A DNA stretch of 48,093 bases, from positions 1-48,093 of the forward strand of contig CANRIM010000016.1 of assembly GCA_947630695.1 (NCBI GenBank), given 5' to 3'. This stretch comes from an uncultured Lachnospiraceae bacterium. Lineage in GTDB: Bacteria; Bacillota; Clostridia; Lachnospirales; Lachnospiraceae. Below, one piece after another: positions 8,396 through 17,712 of the stretch. The stretch's first letter is position 1. Every line of letters begins with the position of its first letter. The translations under genes were made by a program, and so were the position numbers. The notes beneath the pieces were generated by a model that had not been told where the DNA came from, ran no database searches, and worked only from the letters and a program-made list of their open reading frames with translations.

Positions 8396-9585
8396 ACGAG
8401 GTACTGGTGATCGGCGGCGGCGCCTCCGGCCTGATGGCGGCGCTTACCGCGGCAAAGCAGGGCGCGAAAGTGACGCTGCTGGAAAAAAACGACCGGATTG
8501 GCCGCAAACTTTCCGGCACGGGGAACGGCCGCTGCAATTTTACCAACAGGCAACTGGATCTGTCCTGTTATTATCATGCGAAGGACGCCTTTCTTTCTGC
8601 GGCCTTCGGGCAGTTTGACAATCAAAGTACCATCGATTTTTTTCAGAAAAACGGGATTATGGTCCGGGAGAAAAACGGTTACTGTTATCCCTACAGTATG
8701 CGGGCGGAGGCCGTAACGGAAATGTTCCGGCTGCAGCTGCTGAAAGAAAATGTGCGGCTCTGCACGTGTGAGACCGTGCAGGATTTCTTCCGGTCGAAGG
8801 GAAAATGGACGGTACAGACCCAAAATAAAGCATTTACCGCAGATCATTTGATTGTGGCAGCGGGAACGGCTGCCTCGGTTTCCAGTTATACGGAGCGGGT
8901 TTTGACAGCGATACAACGCTGCGGTCATCACATCATTCCTTTTGGCCCTGCGCTGACCTGGCTGAGGGTGCGCCAGAAAGCCATGAAACTGGCAGCCGGC
9001 GTGCGGTTTCCGGTAAAAATAGACTTGTATCTGGACGGAAAGAAGGCCATTTCCGAAACCGGGGAACTGCAGATTACATCTAAAGGAATATCCGGTATCT
9101 GCGTATTTCAGCTCAGCAGGTATATTACATTAAATCCGGACAAGCAGGCCTGGTGCCTGATTGATTTTATACCGGACGTCCCGGAGGAAACACTGGAAAA
9201 GCTGCTGAAAACAAAAAAGGATATGGAGATCCGCGCACAGATGAACGGACTGCTGCCGGATAAACTCACCGCTGCGCTGCTGGAGCTTTCCGGGCATAAG
9301 CCGGAAGCCATTCCCGGTCTGATGCGTCGGTGCCGGTTGGATATTACCGGAACCGGGGATATTTCGGACTCCCAGGTGCTATGCGGCGGCGTCGATACCC
9401 GGGAACTGGATCCGGAAACCCTGAGGTCCAAACGCTGTAAAGATCTCTGGTTCTGCGGAGAAATCGTTGATATCGACGGAAAATGCGGCGGCTATAATCT
9501 GCAGTGGGCATGGACCAGCGGCTATCTGGCAGGAAAAAATGCCGCAAAAGGAAACGAAATCTATGATTCTGATCAGAGATATTAA
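8392..9585 (+). CDS. FAD-dependent oxidoreductase, HI0933/BaiN family
   Basis: A protein of 397 aa. The N-terminus is a dinucleotide-binding Rossmann motif, VIGGGASGLMAALTAA, followed by the family signature GTGNGRCNFTN (about residue 43). The C-terminus has the matching FAD contact CGGYNLQWAWTSGYLAG. The family (HI0933, YhiN, BaiN) holds flavoproteins of mostly unknown substrate; BaiN members have been linked to bile-acid dehydroxylation, but sequence alone does not support that here. It starts inside the miaB stop codon and overlaps the next gene by 23 nt, so the three look like one transcript. Confidence 0.88.
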   Translation: MNEVLVIGGGASGLMAALTAAKQGAKVTLLEKNDRIGRKLSGTGNGRCNFTNRQLDLSCYYHAKDAFLSAAFGQFDNQSTIDFFQKNGIMVREKNGYCYPYSMRAEAVTEMFRLQLLKENVRLCTCETVQDFFRSKGKWTVQTQNKAFTADHLIVAAGTAASVSSYTERVLTAIQRCGHHIIPFGPALTWLRVRQKAMKLAAGVRFPVKIDLYLDGKKAISETGELQITSKGISGICVFQLSRYITLNPDKQAWCLIDFIPDVPEETLEKLLKTKKDMEIRAQMNGLLPDKLTAALLELSGHKPEAIPGLMRRCRLDITGTGDISDSQVLCGGVDTRELDPETLRSKRCKDLWFCGEIVDIDGKCGGYNLQWAWTSGYLAGKNAAKGNEIYDSDQRY

Positions 9586-11176
9586 AATCAAAGCCGGGCA
9601 GAGAAACCCTCGCAGCCCGGAAACCGTGCTTCGAAAAAAAATTGCGGATATGCTGCGAATCGATCCGGCGGAAATTCTGAAAATTCAAATTGTCAAGAAA
9701 TCTCTGGACGCCCGGAAAAAGCCGGATCTGTTTTTTATTTATCAGGCGGCCGCAGCACTTTCTCCGGAAAAAGAAGCAAAACTGCTGAAAATTGCAAAGA
9801 CTCGCAGGCTTCCGATAGAAACATATCAGGAAACTTGTTTTGCGTTTCCAAAGGTGAAACGGCAATTTTCCCGTCCGCCGGTGGTTGCAGGAAGCGGTCC
9901 CGCAGGACTTTTTGCGGCCTATGTTCTTGCAAAGGCAGGCGCCCGTCCTCTTTTGATTGAACGGGGCGCGGACATGCAGGCACGTAAGGCAAAGGTTGCA
10001 GCGTTTCTGGAAACAGGCGATGTAGATTCGAAGACCAATGTACAGTTTGGCGAAGGCGGCGCAGGCACCTTTTCCGACGGAAAACTGAATACCGGAAACA
10101 AGGACCGGTCCGGCATACATCAGGCAATTTTACAGACTTTTGTACGGCATGGAGCGCCGGCGTCCATTTTATACGAAAACAAACCCCATCTGGGAACGGA
10201 TCGTCTGGAACAGATCGTGGTTTCTATGCGGGAGGATATTATTGCCCTTGGCGGCAGCGTAAGGTTTGATACGAAACTGGATGATCTGATTCTTTCCAAC
10301 GGAAGATTGGCCGGTATCGTTGTAAACGGCGGACAGGAGATTGCAGCAGAACAGTTGATTCTGGCTATCGGACACAGTGCCCGGGATACCTTTCATATGC
10401 TGTATGACAGACAGCTGCAGATGTGTCAGAAACCCTTTGCCGTCGGGGTTCGCGTAGTGCATGCGCAGTCCTTTATCAATGATACGCAGTATGGCCGGGC
10501 GGCGCTTGATCTGCCTGCTGCCGACTACAAACTGACTGCCCATACGCCGGAAGGCAGGAACGTGTATTCTTTCTGCATGTGTCCCGGCGGGTATGTGATT
10601 TCGGCGGCTTCCGCTCCGGGACAGGCTGTGGTCAACGGTATGAGCTATTCCGGCAGAAGCGGCCCCTTTGCCAATGCAGCCATAGTGGTCAATGTACTGC
10701 CGGAAGATCTGGAAAATGATTCCGTCTTTGCCGGACTTAAGCTGCAGGAAAGCATGGAGCAGAAGGCGTACCGTCTGGGCGGCGGAGGGATCCCGGTGCA
10801 AAGCGGCAAAGCCTTTCTGAGCGACGGAGCGGAAATGGATACGGCGGCGTTTGTGTCCCTTGCAAAAGATGCGGTGAAAGGCAGGTTTTCCCCTGCAGAT
10901 GTGCGGCAGATCTTTCCCCAACCGCTTTTGCGTGCCCTTTGCGAAGGTATACGGCTTTCGGATCAGAAAATCCGGGGGTTTTCGGAGGAAATCCGGCTGG
11001 TGGCAGGGGTGGAAAGCAGAACCTCCTCACCCGTAAAAATCCTGCGGAATGACGCATATGAAAGCAATATCCGCGGCGTTTATCCCTGCGGTGAAGGCGC
11101 GGGGTACGCAGGGGGCATTATGTCGGCGGCGGCAGACGGCATTCGCACTGCCTGTACGCTGATACAGCATTTATAA
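9563..11176 (+). CDS. Uncharacterised FAD-dependent dehydrogenase (COG2509-like)
   Basis: A protein of 537 aa. An N-terminal region of about 85 residues resembles the ferredoxin-like part of this family (RKKIADML... KKSLDARKKPDLFFIY). The FAD-binding motif VVAGSGPAGLFAAYVLA follows at about residue 100, then FGEGGAGTFSDGKLNT, a hallmark of these dehydrogenases. The C-terminus holds GVESRTSSPVKI and YPCGEGAGYAGGIMSAA. The start at 9563 is chosen because AAAGGAAA lies upstream; an in-frame ATG at 9467 would overlap the previous gene by about 120 nt. The reaction is unknown in the family. Confidence 0.88.
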   Translation: MILIRDIKIKAGQRNPRSPETVLRKKIADMLRIDPAEILKIQIVKKSLDARKKPDLFFIYQAAAALSPEKEAKLLKIAKTRRLPIETYQETCFAFPKVKRQFSRPPVVAGSGPAGLFAAYVLAKAGARPLLIERGADMQARKAKVAAFLETGDVDSKTNVQFGEGGAGTFSDGKLNTGNKDRSGIHQAILQTFVRHGAPASILYENKPHLGTDRLEQIVVSMREDIIALGGSVRFDTKLDDLILSNGRLAGIVVNGGQEIAAEQLILAIGHSARDTFHMLYDRQLQMCQKPFAVGVRVVHAQSFINDTQYGRAALDLPAADYKLTAHTPEGRNVYSFCMCPGGYVISAASAPGQAVVNGMSYSGRSGPFANAAIVVNVLPEDLENDSVFAGLKLQESMEQKAYRLGGGGIPVQSGKAFLSDGAEMDTAAFVSLAKDAVKGRFSPADVRQIFPQPLLRALCEGIRLSDQKIRGFSEEIRLVAGVESRTSSPVKILRNDAYESNIRGVYPCGEGAGYAGGIMSAAADGIRTACTLIQHL

Positions 11177-11192
11177 CAGGAGGGAGATTTGT

Positions 11193-11402
11193 ATGGATAA
11201 CGAAAGAATCCGGCGCATCAATGCACTTTATCATAAATCCAAAAACGAAGGGCTCACAGAAGCGGAAAAAAACGAACAGCGGATTTTGCGGGCGGAATAT
11301 ATTGCGGATTTCAGAAAAAACATGCGGGCGCAGCTGGACAAGATCAGTATCGTGGAGCCGGACGGCACTGTGACGGATCTGGGCGAAAAACACGGGAAAT
11401 AA
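11193..11402 (+). CDS. DUF896 family protein (YnzC-like)
   Basis: A 69-aa protein matching DUF896: an N-terminal helix pair (RIRRINALYHKSKNEGLTEAE), then EQRILRAEYIADFRKNMRAQL and a basic end. AGGAGGGAG lies just upstream. In Bacillus subtilis the relative YnzC lies in the SOS-controlled yneA operon. I saw no LexA box before this copy, and it sits 16 nt after the FAD dehydrogenase. The function is unknown. Confidence 0.88.
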   Translation: MDNERIRRINALYHKSKNEGLTEAEKNEQRILRAEYIADFRKNMRAQLDKISIVEPDGTVTDLGEKHGK

Positions 11403-11436
11403 GCCTTGCACCTGTTTGTGGCCCGGTATTTTTTGG

Positions 11437-11465
11437 TTGACAGCGGCCAACACAATATCTATAAT
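11437..11465 (+). promoter_or_regulatory. Perfect-consensus promoter for rsmD-coaD
   Basis: TTGACA (11437-11442), exactly 17 nt, then TATAAT (11460-11465). An 11-bp direct repeat, ACAATATCTAT, lies at 11452-11462 (overlapping the -10) and again at 11484-11494. The rsmD start follows at 11522. Confidence 0.85.
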
Positions 11466-11521
11466 AGAAATAAGTTTGTGAATACAATATCTATGTTTTG
11501 AAGCCATCGCAAGGAGATCTT

Positions 11522-12082
11522 ATGCGCGTTATTGCAGGCAGTGCCAGAAGTCTCGCGCTGAAGACTTTGCCTTCGGATGCGACCCGTCCCACCACGGACA
11601 AGATAAAAGAAACCCTGTTTAATATACTGCAGAAAGACATTTATGACTGTCGTTTTCTGGATCTGTTTTCCGGAAGCGGCGCCATCGGGATCGAGGCTTT
11701 GAGCCGCGGCGCCCGCAGCGCCTGGTTTATTGAAAATAACAGAAGCGCTGTAGCCTGCATTAAGGAAAACCTTATGTTTACAAAACTGGCAGACAGGGCG
11801 GTGGTCCGGCAGGAAGATGTGCTCCGCTTTCTTTCCCGGGGGCAGATTCCGGATGTAGATGCCTTTGATTTAATTTTTATGGATCCGCCCTACCGCAAAG
11901 GATTGGAACAGCAGGTGTTGCAACTGCTTTCCTCCGCAGCGTTTGTAACAGAGGATACGCTGCTGATTACAGAGGCTGCCGCCGAGACGGATTTTTCGTA
12001 TGTGCAGGATCTCGGGTTTGCCGTTGTGCGGACAAAACTGTATAAAACAAACAAGCATGTATTTTTGCAAAGGATACTCTGA
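11522..12082 (+). CDS. rsmD: 16S rRNA (guanine966-N2)-methyltransferase RsmD
   Basis: A protein of 186 aa. It begins MRVIAGSARS, has the SAM-binding motif FLDLFSGSGAIGIEALSRGA near residue 45 and the catalytic DPPY near residue 119. RsmD methylates G966 of 16S rRNA on the assembled 30S subunit. AAGGAGATCTT fixes the start at 11522 instead of the in-frame ATG at 11498. coaD follows 3 nt later, the conserved ylbH-ylbI pair of Firmicutes. Confidence 0.93.
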   Translation: MRVIAGSARSLALKTLPSDATRPTTDKIKETLFNILQKDIYDCRFLDLFSGSGAIGIEALSRGARSAWFIENNRSAVACIKENLMFTKLADRAVVRQEDVLRFLSRGQIPDVDAFDLIFMDPPYRKGLEQQVLQLLSSAAFVTEDTLLITEAAAETDFSYVQDLGFAVVRTKLYKTNKHVFLQRIL

Positions 12083-12085
12083 TCT

Positions 12086-12592
12086 ATGACCAGTCAAGCA
12101 AAAGTAGCGATATATCCGGGAAGTTTTGATCCCATCACCTACGGACACATGGACATTGTCAAGCGGGCCGCCGGCCTGGTGGATCATCTGATTATCGGCG
12201 TGTTGATGAACAAACATAAAAATCCGCTGTTTTCTCTGGAAGAGCGGGTGGCTCTCATTGAGGAAGCCGTGCACCACATGCCCAACGTATCCGTACAGTC
12301 CTTTGACGGACTTACCATTGATTTTGCAGAAAAAGTCCACGCGCGGATGATCATTCGTGGTCTTCGGGCGATGACGGATTTTGATTATGAATTTCAGATG
12401 GCGCATACCAATCAGACTTTGAATCCGGATATAGAGACGGTATTTCTTTCCACGGGACTTGATTTTTCTTATGTGAGTTCTTCCGTTTCCAAAGAAATCT
12501 TTCTCTATGGCGGGGATGTTTCAAAGCTGGTTCCTGCGCATGTAATTGACGCCATGCAGCGCAAAGTAAAACAAATACAGGAGGATGCCTAA
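12086..12592 (+). CDS. coaD: Phosphopantetheine adenylyltransferase CoaD
   Basis: A 168-aa protein with the nucleotidyltransferase signature YPGSFDPITYGHMDI; the GHM part corresponds to the HxGH-like site. IIRGLRAMTDFDYEFQMA and SSSVSKEIF are typical of CoaD. It makes dephospho-CoA from phosphopantetheine and ATP, the fourth step of CoA synthesis, in the cytosol. It lies between rsmD and a coiled-coil gene in one apparent operon. Confidence 0.95.
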   Translation: MTSQAKVAIYPGSFDPITYGHMDIVKRAAGLVDHLIIGVLMNKHKNPLFSLEERVALIEEAVHHMPNVSVQSFDGLTIDFAEKVHARMIIRGLRAMTDFDYEFQMAHTNQTLNPDIETVFLSTGLDFSYVSSSVSKEIFLYGGDVSKLVPAHVIDAMQRKVKQIQEDA

Positions 12593-12593
12593 A

Positions 12594-13283
12594 ATGTCCA
12601 GCAGCAGAATTGAACAGATCATTGACGAAATTGAAGAGTATATCGGAGGCTGTAAATACCAGCCCTTATCCACCTCCAAAATCATTGTCAACCGGGAAGA
12701 ACTGGAGGATTTGCTTCGCGAGCTGAGAATGAAGACGCCGGAGGAAGTAAAGCGTTATCAGAAGATTATTGCCAATAAGGACGCGATTTTGGTAGATGCG
12801 CAGTCGAAAGCAGATGCCATGCTCACCCAGGCCAAGGAAACCATTGACCAGATGCTCAGCGAGCACGAGATCATCAAACGCGCCATCGATCAGGCAAATG
12901 ACATCGTCGCCCAGGCGAACAATCAGGCCAATGAGATTCTTGACCATGCCATTAATGAAGCCAATGAGATTCGCACCGGATCCATTCGTTATACGGATGA
13001 GATGCTGGAAACGCTGCAGACGGTCATCGGCAACACGATTGACAGTGCCGGCGCCAAGTACGGCGCGCTGCTGAAAACCCTGCAAGAATGCTTTGACGTC
13101 ATCAGCAACAACCGGGGCGAGCTTGCTGCGGCACCTTCGGACGAAGAGACAGAAGGGGAGAGCAGCGGCAGTGCAGCCGGACCGGCAATTCCGGATATCA
13201 TGGGCAGCCAACCGATTGAAGAAGTACAGATTCCGGAAGAAACCCAGTACGATATTGATCCGGATCTGGATTCATTTGAATGA
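12594..13283 (+). CDS. Coiled-coil protein (ATP synthase B/E or DivIVA-like)
   Basis: A protein of 229 aa. Residues about 40-170 form a long charged helix with repeated (A/Q)AN(D/N/E) motifs (DQANDIVAQANNQANEI), as in proteins labelled V-ATPase subunit H/E-like or DivIVA-like in Clostridia next to coaD. The C-terminal 60 residues are acidic and likely disordered. AGGAGG at 12579-12584 sits 9 nt before the ATG at 12594 but touches the in-frame ATG at 12585, so 12594 is the likely start. There is no signal peptide. A role in cell division or as a scaffold is only a guess. The 3' end overlaps the convergent ylbJ-like gene by 12 nt. Confidence 0.75.
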   Translation: MSSSRIEQIIDEIEEYIGGCKYQPLSTSKIIVNREELEDLLRELRMKTPEEVKRYQKIIANKDAILVDAQSKADAMLTQAKETIDQMLSEHEIIKRAIDQANDIVAQANNQANEILDHAINEANEIRTGSIRYTDEMLETLQTVIGNTIDSAGAKYGALLKTLQECFDVISNNRGELAAAPSDEETEGESSGSAAGPAIPDIMGSQPIEEVQIPEETQYDIDPDLDSFE

Positions 13284-14177
13284 TCCGGTAAACAGCAGCA
13301 TGATGACTGTGCTTATGACAGCCTGAAACAGTTTGGATGCAACATACATGTGCATCGGAATTTTGCTGTCCCTGCACACACTGATGGTCTGAAAAATGCA
13401 GCTGATCGAACCAAATGATGTAAATGCGGCAATCAGAAGCGGTACGATTTCTTCGGATATGTCAGCGCCGCAGACAGTGTTTATGCCATTTGTTATCTCC
13501 AACAACCCAATGAGAAAAATATGTTTGATGGTAACAGTGCTGATGCGTGCTGTTACCATATTTACTATTATGGAAAAAATGACAATATACCCGCACAGCC
13601 GGATCGCCTGCAGACAGGCGTCGCTGATGCAGGCGGAAACATCTTTGCGTTCTTCCTGCCGCGGGATATTGGCCACCTCGTTTTCCACGATATGCTTTTT
13701 ATAATAATAGGGCAGCAGCAGGATGGCTGTTATCAGTGCGCTGCCGTAGACGCTGGCCAGCATCGGAATCAGATACTGACCGTTCAGGTTTTTAATGACG
13801 ATAAACTGTATAATAAACGCCGGGGAGCTTAAATTGACGAAAGACAGCAGCCACATACAGGCGGCTTTGCCGATATAACCCGCCTGATAATTCTTTGTAA
13901 CATAATATGCGCCCATGGGGTATCCGCAGAAAAAACCGATAAATATGGCAAACAGACTGTGGATACTGAAGAAGCTTCGGCTGTTTCCTTCATGAAATGA
14001 AAGAATCCCCGTACTAAAAAGCACATTTGTGAGTATCATATAGGGAAGCAGCGTCGGAAGGACGCTTTCGTACCAGAGCCGTAAGCCGTTTCTGGCGCCG
14101 GTAATACAGACGTTTGGAAAAAGGATCATCAGGGTCATAAAGACCAGACATCCAATGAAGATGATTTTCTGTTTCAT
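13272..14177 (-). CDS. Sporulation integral membrane protein, YlbJ-like
   Basis: A 301-aa membrane protein with about eight hydrophobic segments. Features of the YlbJ/nucleoside-recognition (Gate) family are GLRLWYESVLPTLLPYMIL near residue 30, and FFCGYPMGAYYVTKNY and FVNLSSPAFIIQF in the middle. YlbJ is needed for normal spore formation in Bacillus, where it is encoded next to ylbH-ylbI (rsmD-coaD). The same neighbourhood is seen here but with the gene inverted. It is shorter than Bacillus YlbJ (about 400 aa). The family assignment rests on motifs and synteny. Confidence 0.75.
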   Translation of the reverse strand: MKQKIIFIGCLVFMTLMILFPNVCITGARNGLRLWYESVLPTLLPYMILTNVLFSTGILSFHEGNSRSFFSIHSLFAIFIGFFCGYPMGAYYVTKNYQAGYIGKAACMWLLSFVNLSSPAFIIQFIVIKNLNGQYLIPMLASVYGSALITAILLLPYYYKKHIVENEVANIPRQEERKDVSACISDACLQAIRLCGYIVIFSIIVNMVTARISTVTIKHIFLIGLLEITNGINTVCGADISEEIVPLLIAAFTSFGSISCIFQTISVCRDSKIPMHMYVASKLFQAVISTVIMLLFTGSFK

Positions 14178-14225
14178 ACCACAATTTATGTTTGACGACA
14201 GATGTTCAGAACAGGAGGCTTTAGA

Positions 14226-15686
14226 ATGCTGATCGAATCATCCGCCGCTCCTGCGGTATTTTCCATATTTGAAGAACTCAGCCGGATTCCCCGGGGTTCT
14301 TTTCATATCGACGCCGTCAGCGACTGGCTGGTGGCTTTTGCCGAAAGCCACGGACTGCAGGCCATACAGGATGCGGATAAAAATGTCATTGTCATCAAGC
14401 AGGCGGATCCGGGGTTTGAAGATGTGCCGGGGCTGATTTTGCAGGGGCATATGGATATGGTCTGCGCAAAAGAAACGGGCAGCACCCATGATTTTACAAA
14501 GGATCCTCTTGCACTCTATGTGGAAGACGGCTTTTTAAAAGCGAAAGAAACAACCCTCGGCGCCGACGACGGCATTGCCATTGCCTATGCGCTGGCCGTC
14601 ATGACCGATCCGGATGTCAAATCCGGCCGTCTGGAGGCCGTATTTACCGTCAATGAGGAAGTGGGACTTCTGGGTGCGGAAAGCCTGGATACTTCTCTTT
14701 TGACCGGGACTTCCATGATCAATATCGATTCTTCGGAGGAGGGCAGCATTACCGCAGGCTGTGCCGGCGGCATGACCGCATCTGTGGATTTTGACATGGA
14801 TATATCCCCATCGGATGTACCGGCATACCGGCTGACGGTCAGCGGATTAAACGGCGGCCATTCCGGAGAACAGATACATGAGGGCCTGGCCAACGCCAAC
14901 CTGATTTTAAAGGATCTGCTGCGCAATTTATATCAGGAGGTACAGATCCGGCTTGTTTCCATACAGGGCGGCGTTGCGGACAACGCTATTCCCGCATCGG
15001 CGGAAGCATTGATCCGGATACCGGATGAAGAACATGAAAAAGCTGAAAAATGTATTGCGACCCTGCAGAATCTGCTTCGGATCCGTTATGCAGGCATCGA
15101 TGATCATATCATGGTAACATTGCAGCCTTGCAGCACAGATACGGCAGCCTGCTTCAGCGATGATTCCGTTGCACGGCTGCTGCAGTTTCTGTCCCAGGCG
15201 CCAAACGGCGTCATAAAAATGAGCGAAGATATGGAAGGACTGGTGGAAACCTCTCTGAATCTGGGGACCATTCGTACCGAAGGCGCGCAGATCCAACTGC
15301 TGTATTCCCTGCGTAGTTCTGTAGACGCAGACAAGGAAGCATTATACGAACACCTTGCGATATTGGCGGCCAACCAAAAAGGAAAGCCGAAACGTCTCAG
15401 CGCCTATCCCGGCTGGAAATTCAACAAGGATTCGAAACTGCAGTCCCTGTTTCGGGAGGTCTACCGTAGTATGTACGGAAAAGAACTTGCAGTGCGCGCG
15501 ATCCATGCGGGTCTGGAATGCGGCATTTTCAGCGGGAAAATGCCGGGACTGGACTGCGTTTCCATGGGGCCGGATGTTTTCGACCTGCATACGACGGGAG
15601 AGCGGATGTCTGTTGCAAGCGCTGAACGCTGCTACCTGTTTTTAAAAGAAATTATTCGGAAATTTTCCGCGGAAATCAAACACTGA
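14226..15686 (+). CDS. pepD: Beta-Ala-His dipeptidase / aminoacyl-histidine dipeptidase PepD (M20C)
   Basis: A 486-aa cytosolic di-zinc peptidase. Metal ligands lie in LQGHMDMV (about residue 78), GADDGIA (about 115), FTVNEEVGLLGA (about 145) and, near the C-terminus, DLHTTGERM. A lid domain begins near GHSGEQIHEG. These are the M20C signatures of enzymes that cut X-His dipeptides and other dipeptides. AGGAGG at 14212-14217 supports 14226 over the ATG at 14202. It is transcribed divergently from the ylbJ-like gene with only 48 nt between them. Confidence 0.9.
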   Translation: MLIESSAAPAVFSIFEELSRIPRGSFHIDAVSDWLVAFAESHGLQAIQDADKNVIVIKQADPGFEDVPGLILQGHMDMVCAKETGSTHDFTKDPLALYVEDGFLKAKETTLGADDGIAIAYALAVMTDPDVKSGRLEAVFTVNEEVGLLGAESLDTSLLTGTSMINIDSSEEGSITAGCAGGMTASVDFDMDISPSDVPAYRLTVSGLNGGHSGEQIHEGLANANLILKDLLRNLYQEVQIRLVSIQGGVADNAIPASAEALIRIPDEEHEKAEKCIATLQNLLRIRYAGIDDHIMVTLQPCSTDTAACFSDDSVARLLQFLSQAPNGVIKMSEDMEGLVETSLNLGTIRTEGAQIQLLYSLRSSVDADKEALYEHLAILAANQKGKPKRLSAYPGWKFNKDSKLQSLFREVYRSMYGKELAVRAIHAGLECGIFSGKMPGLDCVSMGPDVFDLHTTGERMSVASAERCYLFLKEIIRKFSAEIKH

Positions 15687-15742
15687 AGGTGGGAGGAAGG
15701 ATAAATCCAATCATCGGCTGATCATTGGATGACACGAGACAA

Positions 15743-17668
15743 ATGGCTGGCAAAACAAACTATGATGCACAAAGTATAACCGTTCTGGAAGGACTGGAAG
15801 CGGTCCGGATGCGTCCGGGCATGTATATCGGTTCCACTTCTTCCAAGGGCTTAAACCATCTGATCTATGAGATCGTAGACAATGCGGTGGATGAACATCT
15901 GGCAGGATATTGCAGTGAAATTCATGTGACCCTGAATGCAGACGGCTCGGTCACCGTAACGGACAATGGACGCGGTATCCCGGTGGACCTGCATGAAAAA
16001 GGTATGCCGGCGGAACGGCTGGTATTTACCACACTTCATGCCGGCGGAAAATTTGACGATTCCGTCTATAAAACCAGCGGCGGACTCCATGGCGTCGGTT
16101 CTTCCGTGGTCAACGCCCTTTCCGAATGGATGGAAGTACGCATCCGTCTGGGCGGCTTGGTTCACTTTGACCGTTTCCAAAAAGGCGTGCCGGACATCGA
16201 TCTGGTCAACGGTATGCTGCCTGTTCTTGGAAAGACAAAAGAACAGGGTACGGAAGTGACGTTTTTACCGGATGCCGAAATCTTTTCCACAACGAAATTC
16301 CGGGCGGAAGAAATCAAGTCCAGACTGCACGAAACGGCATATCTGAACCCGACGCTTACAATTTACTTTGAAGACCGACGGGTGGTGCCGACGGATCAGG
16401 TGACTTTCAGCGAGCCGGACGGCATTACCGGCTTTATCAAAGAACTGAACAAAAGCAATACCCCGGTACATGATACGGTATATTTCAAGGGCGCCGTGGA
16501 TAATATTACGGTGGAAGCGGCGTTTCAGTATACAGAGGAATTTCATGAAACCGTACTTGGTTTCTGCAATAATATTTACAATGCGGAGGGCGGTACCCAC
16601 ATAACGGGATTTAAGACCGTCTTTACCAGCGTCATTAATTCTTATGCCCGGGAGCTTGGTATTTTAAAGGACAAGGACGCCAATTTCAACGGGGCGGATG
16701 TACGCAACGGCATGACGGCCATCATTTCCATCAAGCATCCGGATCCCAGATTTGAAGGACAGACCAAGACGAAGCTGGACAACCCGGACGCCGCCAAAGC
16801 GGTGAGCAAGGTAACCGGTGATGAAATTGTACTGTTCTTTGACAAAAATCTTGAAACCTTAAAAAAAGTCATCGGCTGTGCCGAGAAGGCGGCCAAAATC
16901 CGCAAAGCGGAGGAAAAGGCCAAAACCAACCTGTTAAGCAAAACCAAATTTTCCTTTGATTCCAACGGGAAGCTGGCCAACTGTGAAAGCCGGAAACCCG
17001 AGGAATGCGAGATTTTTATTGTCGAGGGTGATTCTGCCGGGGGCAGCGCAAAAAACGCCAGAAACCGCAAATTTCAGGCGATTCTGCCCATTCGGGGCAA
17101 GACCCTCAACGTTGAAAAAGCAGGCATGGACAAAATCCTTGCCAATGCGGAAATTAAAACCATGATTAACGCCTTCGGCTGCGGTTTTTCGGAAGGCTAC
17201 GGCAATGATTTCGATATCAGCAAGCTGCGTTATGACAAGATCATTATCATGACGGATGCCGATGTGGACGGCGCCCATATCGCGACCCTGCTGCTGACCC
17301 TGTTTTACCGCTTTATGCCGGATCTGATTTATTACGGCCATGTGTATCTGGCAATGCCGCCTCTGTACAAGGCCATTCCCCAGAAGGGAAAAGAAGAGTA
17401 CCTTTATGATGATTTTGCACTTGAGAAATATCGTAAAGCCCATCCGGGACAGAAATTCACGCTGCAGCGTTATAAAGGCCTTGGAGAAATGGACGCTTCC
17501 CAGCTTTGGGAAACTACGCTGGATCCGGAAAACCGATTTTTGAAGCAGGTGGAAATTGAAGACGCCCGGATGGCTTCCGACGTTACGGAGCTTCTGATGG
17601 GCACCGACGTACAGCCCCGCAGACAGTTCATTCAGGACAATGCCATCGAAGCGGTACTGGATATTTAA
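15743..17668 (+). CDS. parE: Type IIA DNA topoisomerase subunit B (ParE-like)
   Basis: A protein of 641 aa with the GHKL ATPase domain: EIVDNAVDEHLAG, VTDNGRGIPVD, TSGGLHGVGSSVVNALS and QTKTKL. The TOPRIM part has EGDSAGGSA and DADVDGAHI. With the next gene it forms a topoisomerase that uses ATP to pass DNA duplexes. ParE rather than GyrB is favoured because the partner is short and lacks the GyrA box, and the pair is not next to dnaA/recF genes. The start is uncertain: ATG 15743 has only a weak ribosome site, while TTG 15725 would add six residues. A strong GGGAGGAAGG at 15691-15700 is separated from both by a hairpin (15707-15728). Confidence 0.85.
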   Translation: MAGKTNYDAQSITVLEGLEAVRMRPGMYIGSTSSKGLNHLIYEIVDNAVDEHLAGYCSEIHVTLNADGSVTVTDNGRGIPVDLHEKGMPAERLVFTTLHAGGKFDDSVYKTSGGLHGVGSSVVNALSEWMEVRIRLGGLVHFDRFQKGVPDIDLVNGMLPVLGKTKEQGTEVTFLPDAEIFSTTKFRAEEIKSRLHETAYLNPTLTIYFEDRRVVPTDQVTFSEPDGITGFIKELNKSNTPVHDTVYFKGAVDNITVEAAFQYTEEFHETVLGFCNNIYNAEGGTHITGFKTVFTSVINSYARELGILKDKDANFNGADVRNGMTAIISIKHPDPRFEGQTKTKLDNPDAAKAVSKVTGDEIVLFFDKNLETLKKVIGCAEKAAKIRKAEEKAKTNLLSKTKFSFDSNGKLANCESRKPEECEIFIVEGDSAGGSAKNARNRKFQAILPIRGKTLNVEKAGMDKILANAEIKTMINAFGCGFSEGYGNDFDISKLRYDKIIIMTDADVDGAHIATLLLTLFYRFMPDLIYYGHVYLAMPPLYKAIPQKGKEEYLYDDFALEKYRKAHPGQKFTLQRYKGLGEMDASQLWETTLDPENRFLKQVEIEDARMASDVTELLMGTDVQPRRQFIQDNAIEAVLDI

Positions 17669-17712
17669 GAAGGGGCGCGCGTGCCGATACCTATTATACA
17701 GGAGAAAAGGAT

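Noticed and set aside
14197-14207. GACAGATGTTC before pepD, resembling a LexA box
   Set aside because: The left half is GAC instead of GAAC, so the palindrome is broken. There is no reason to expect SOS control of pepD.
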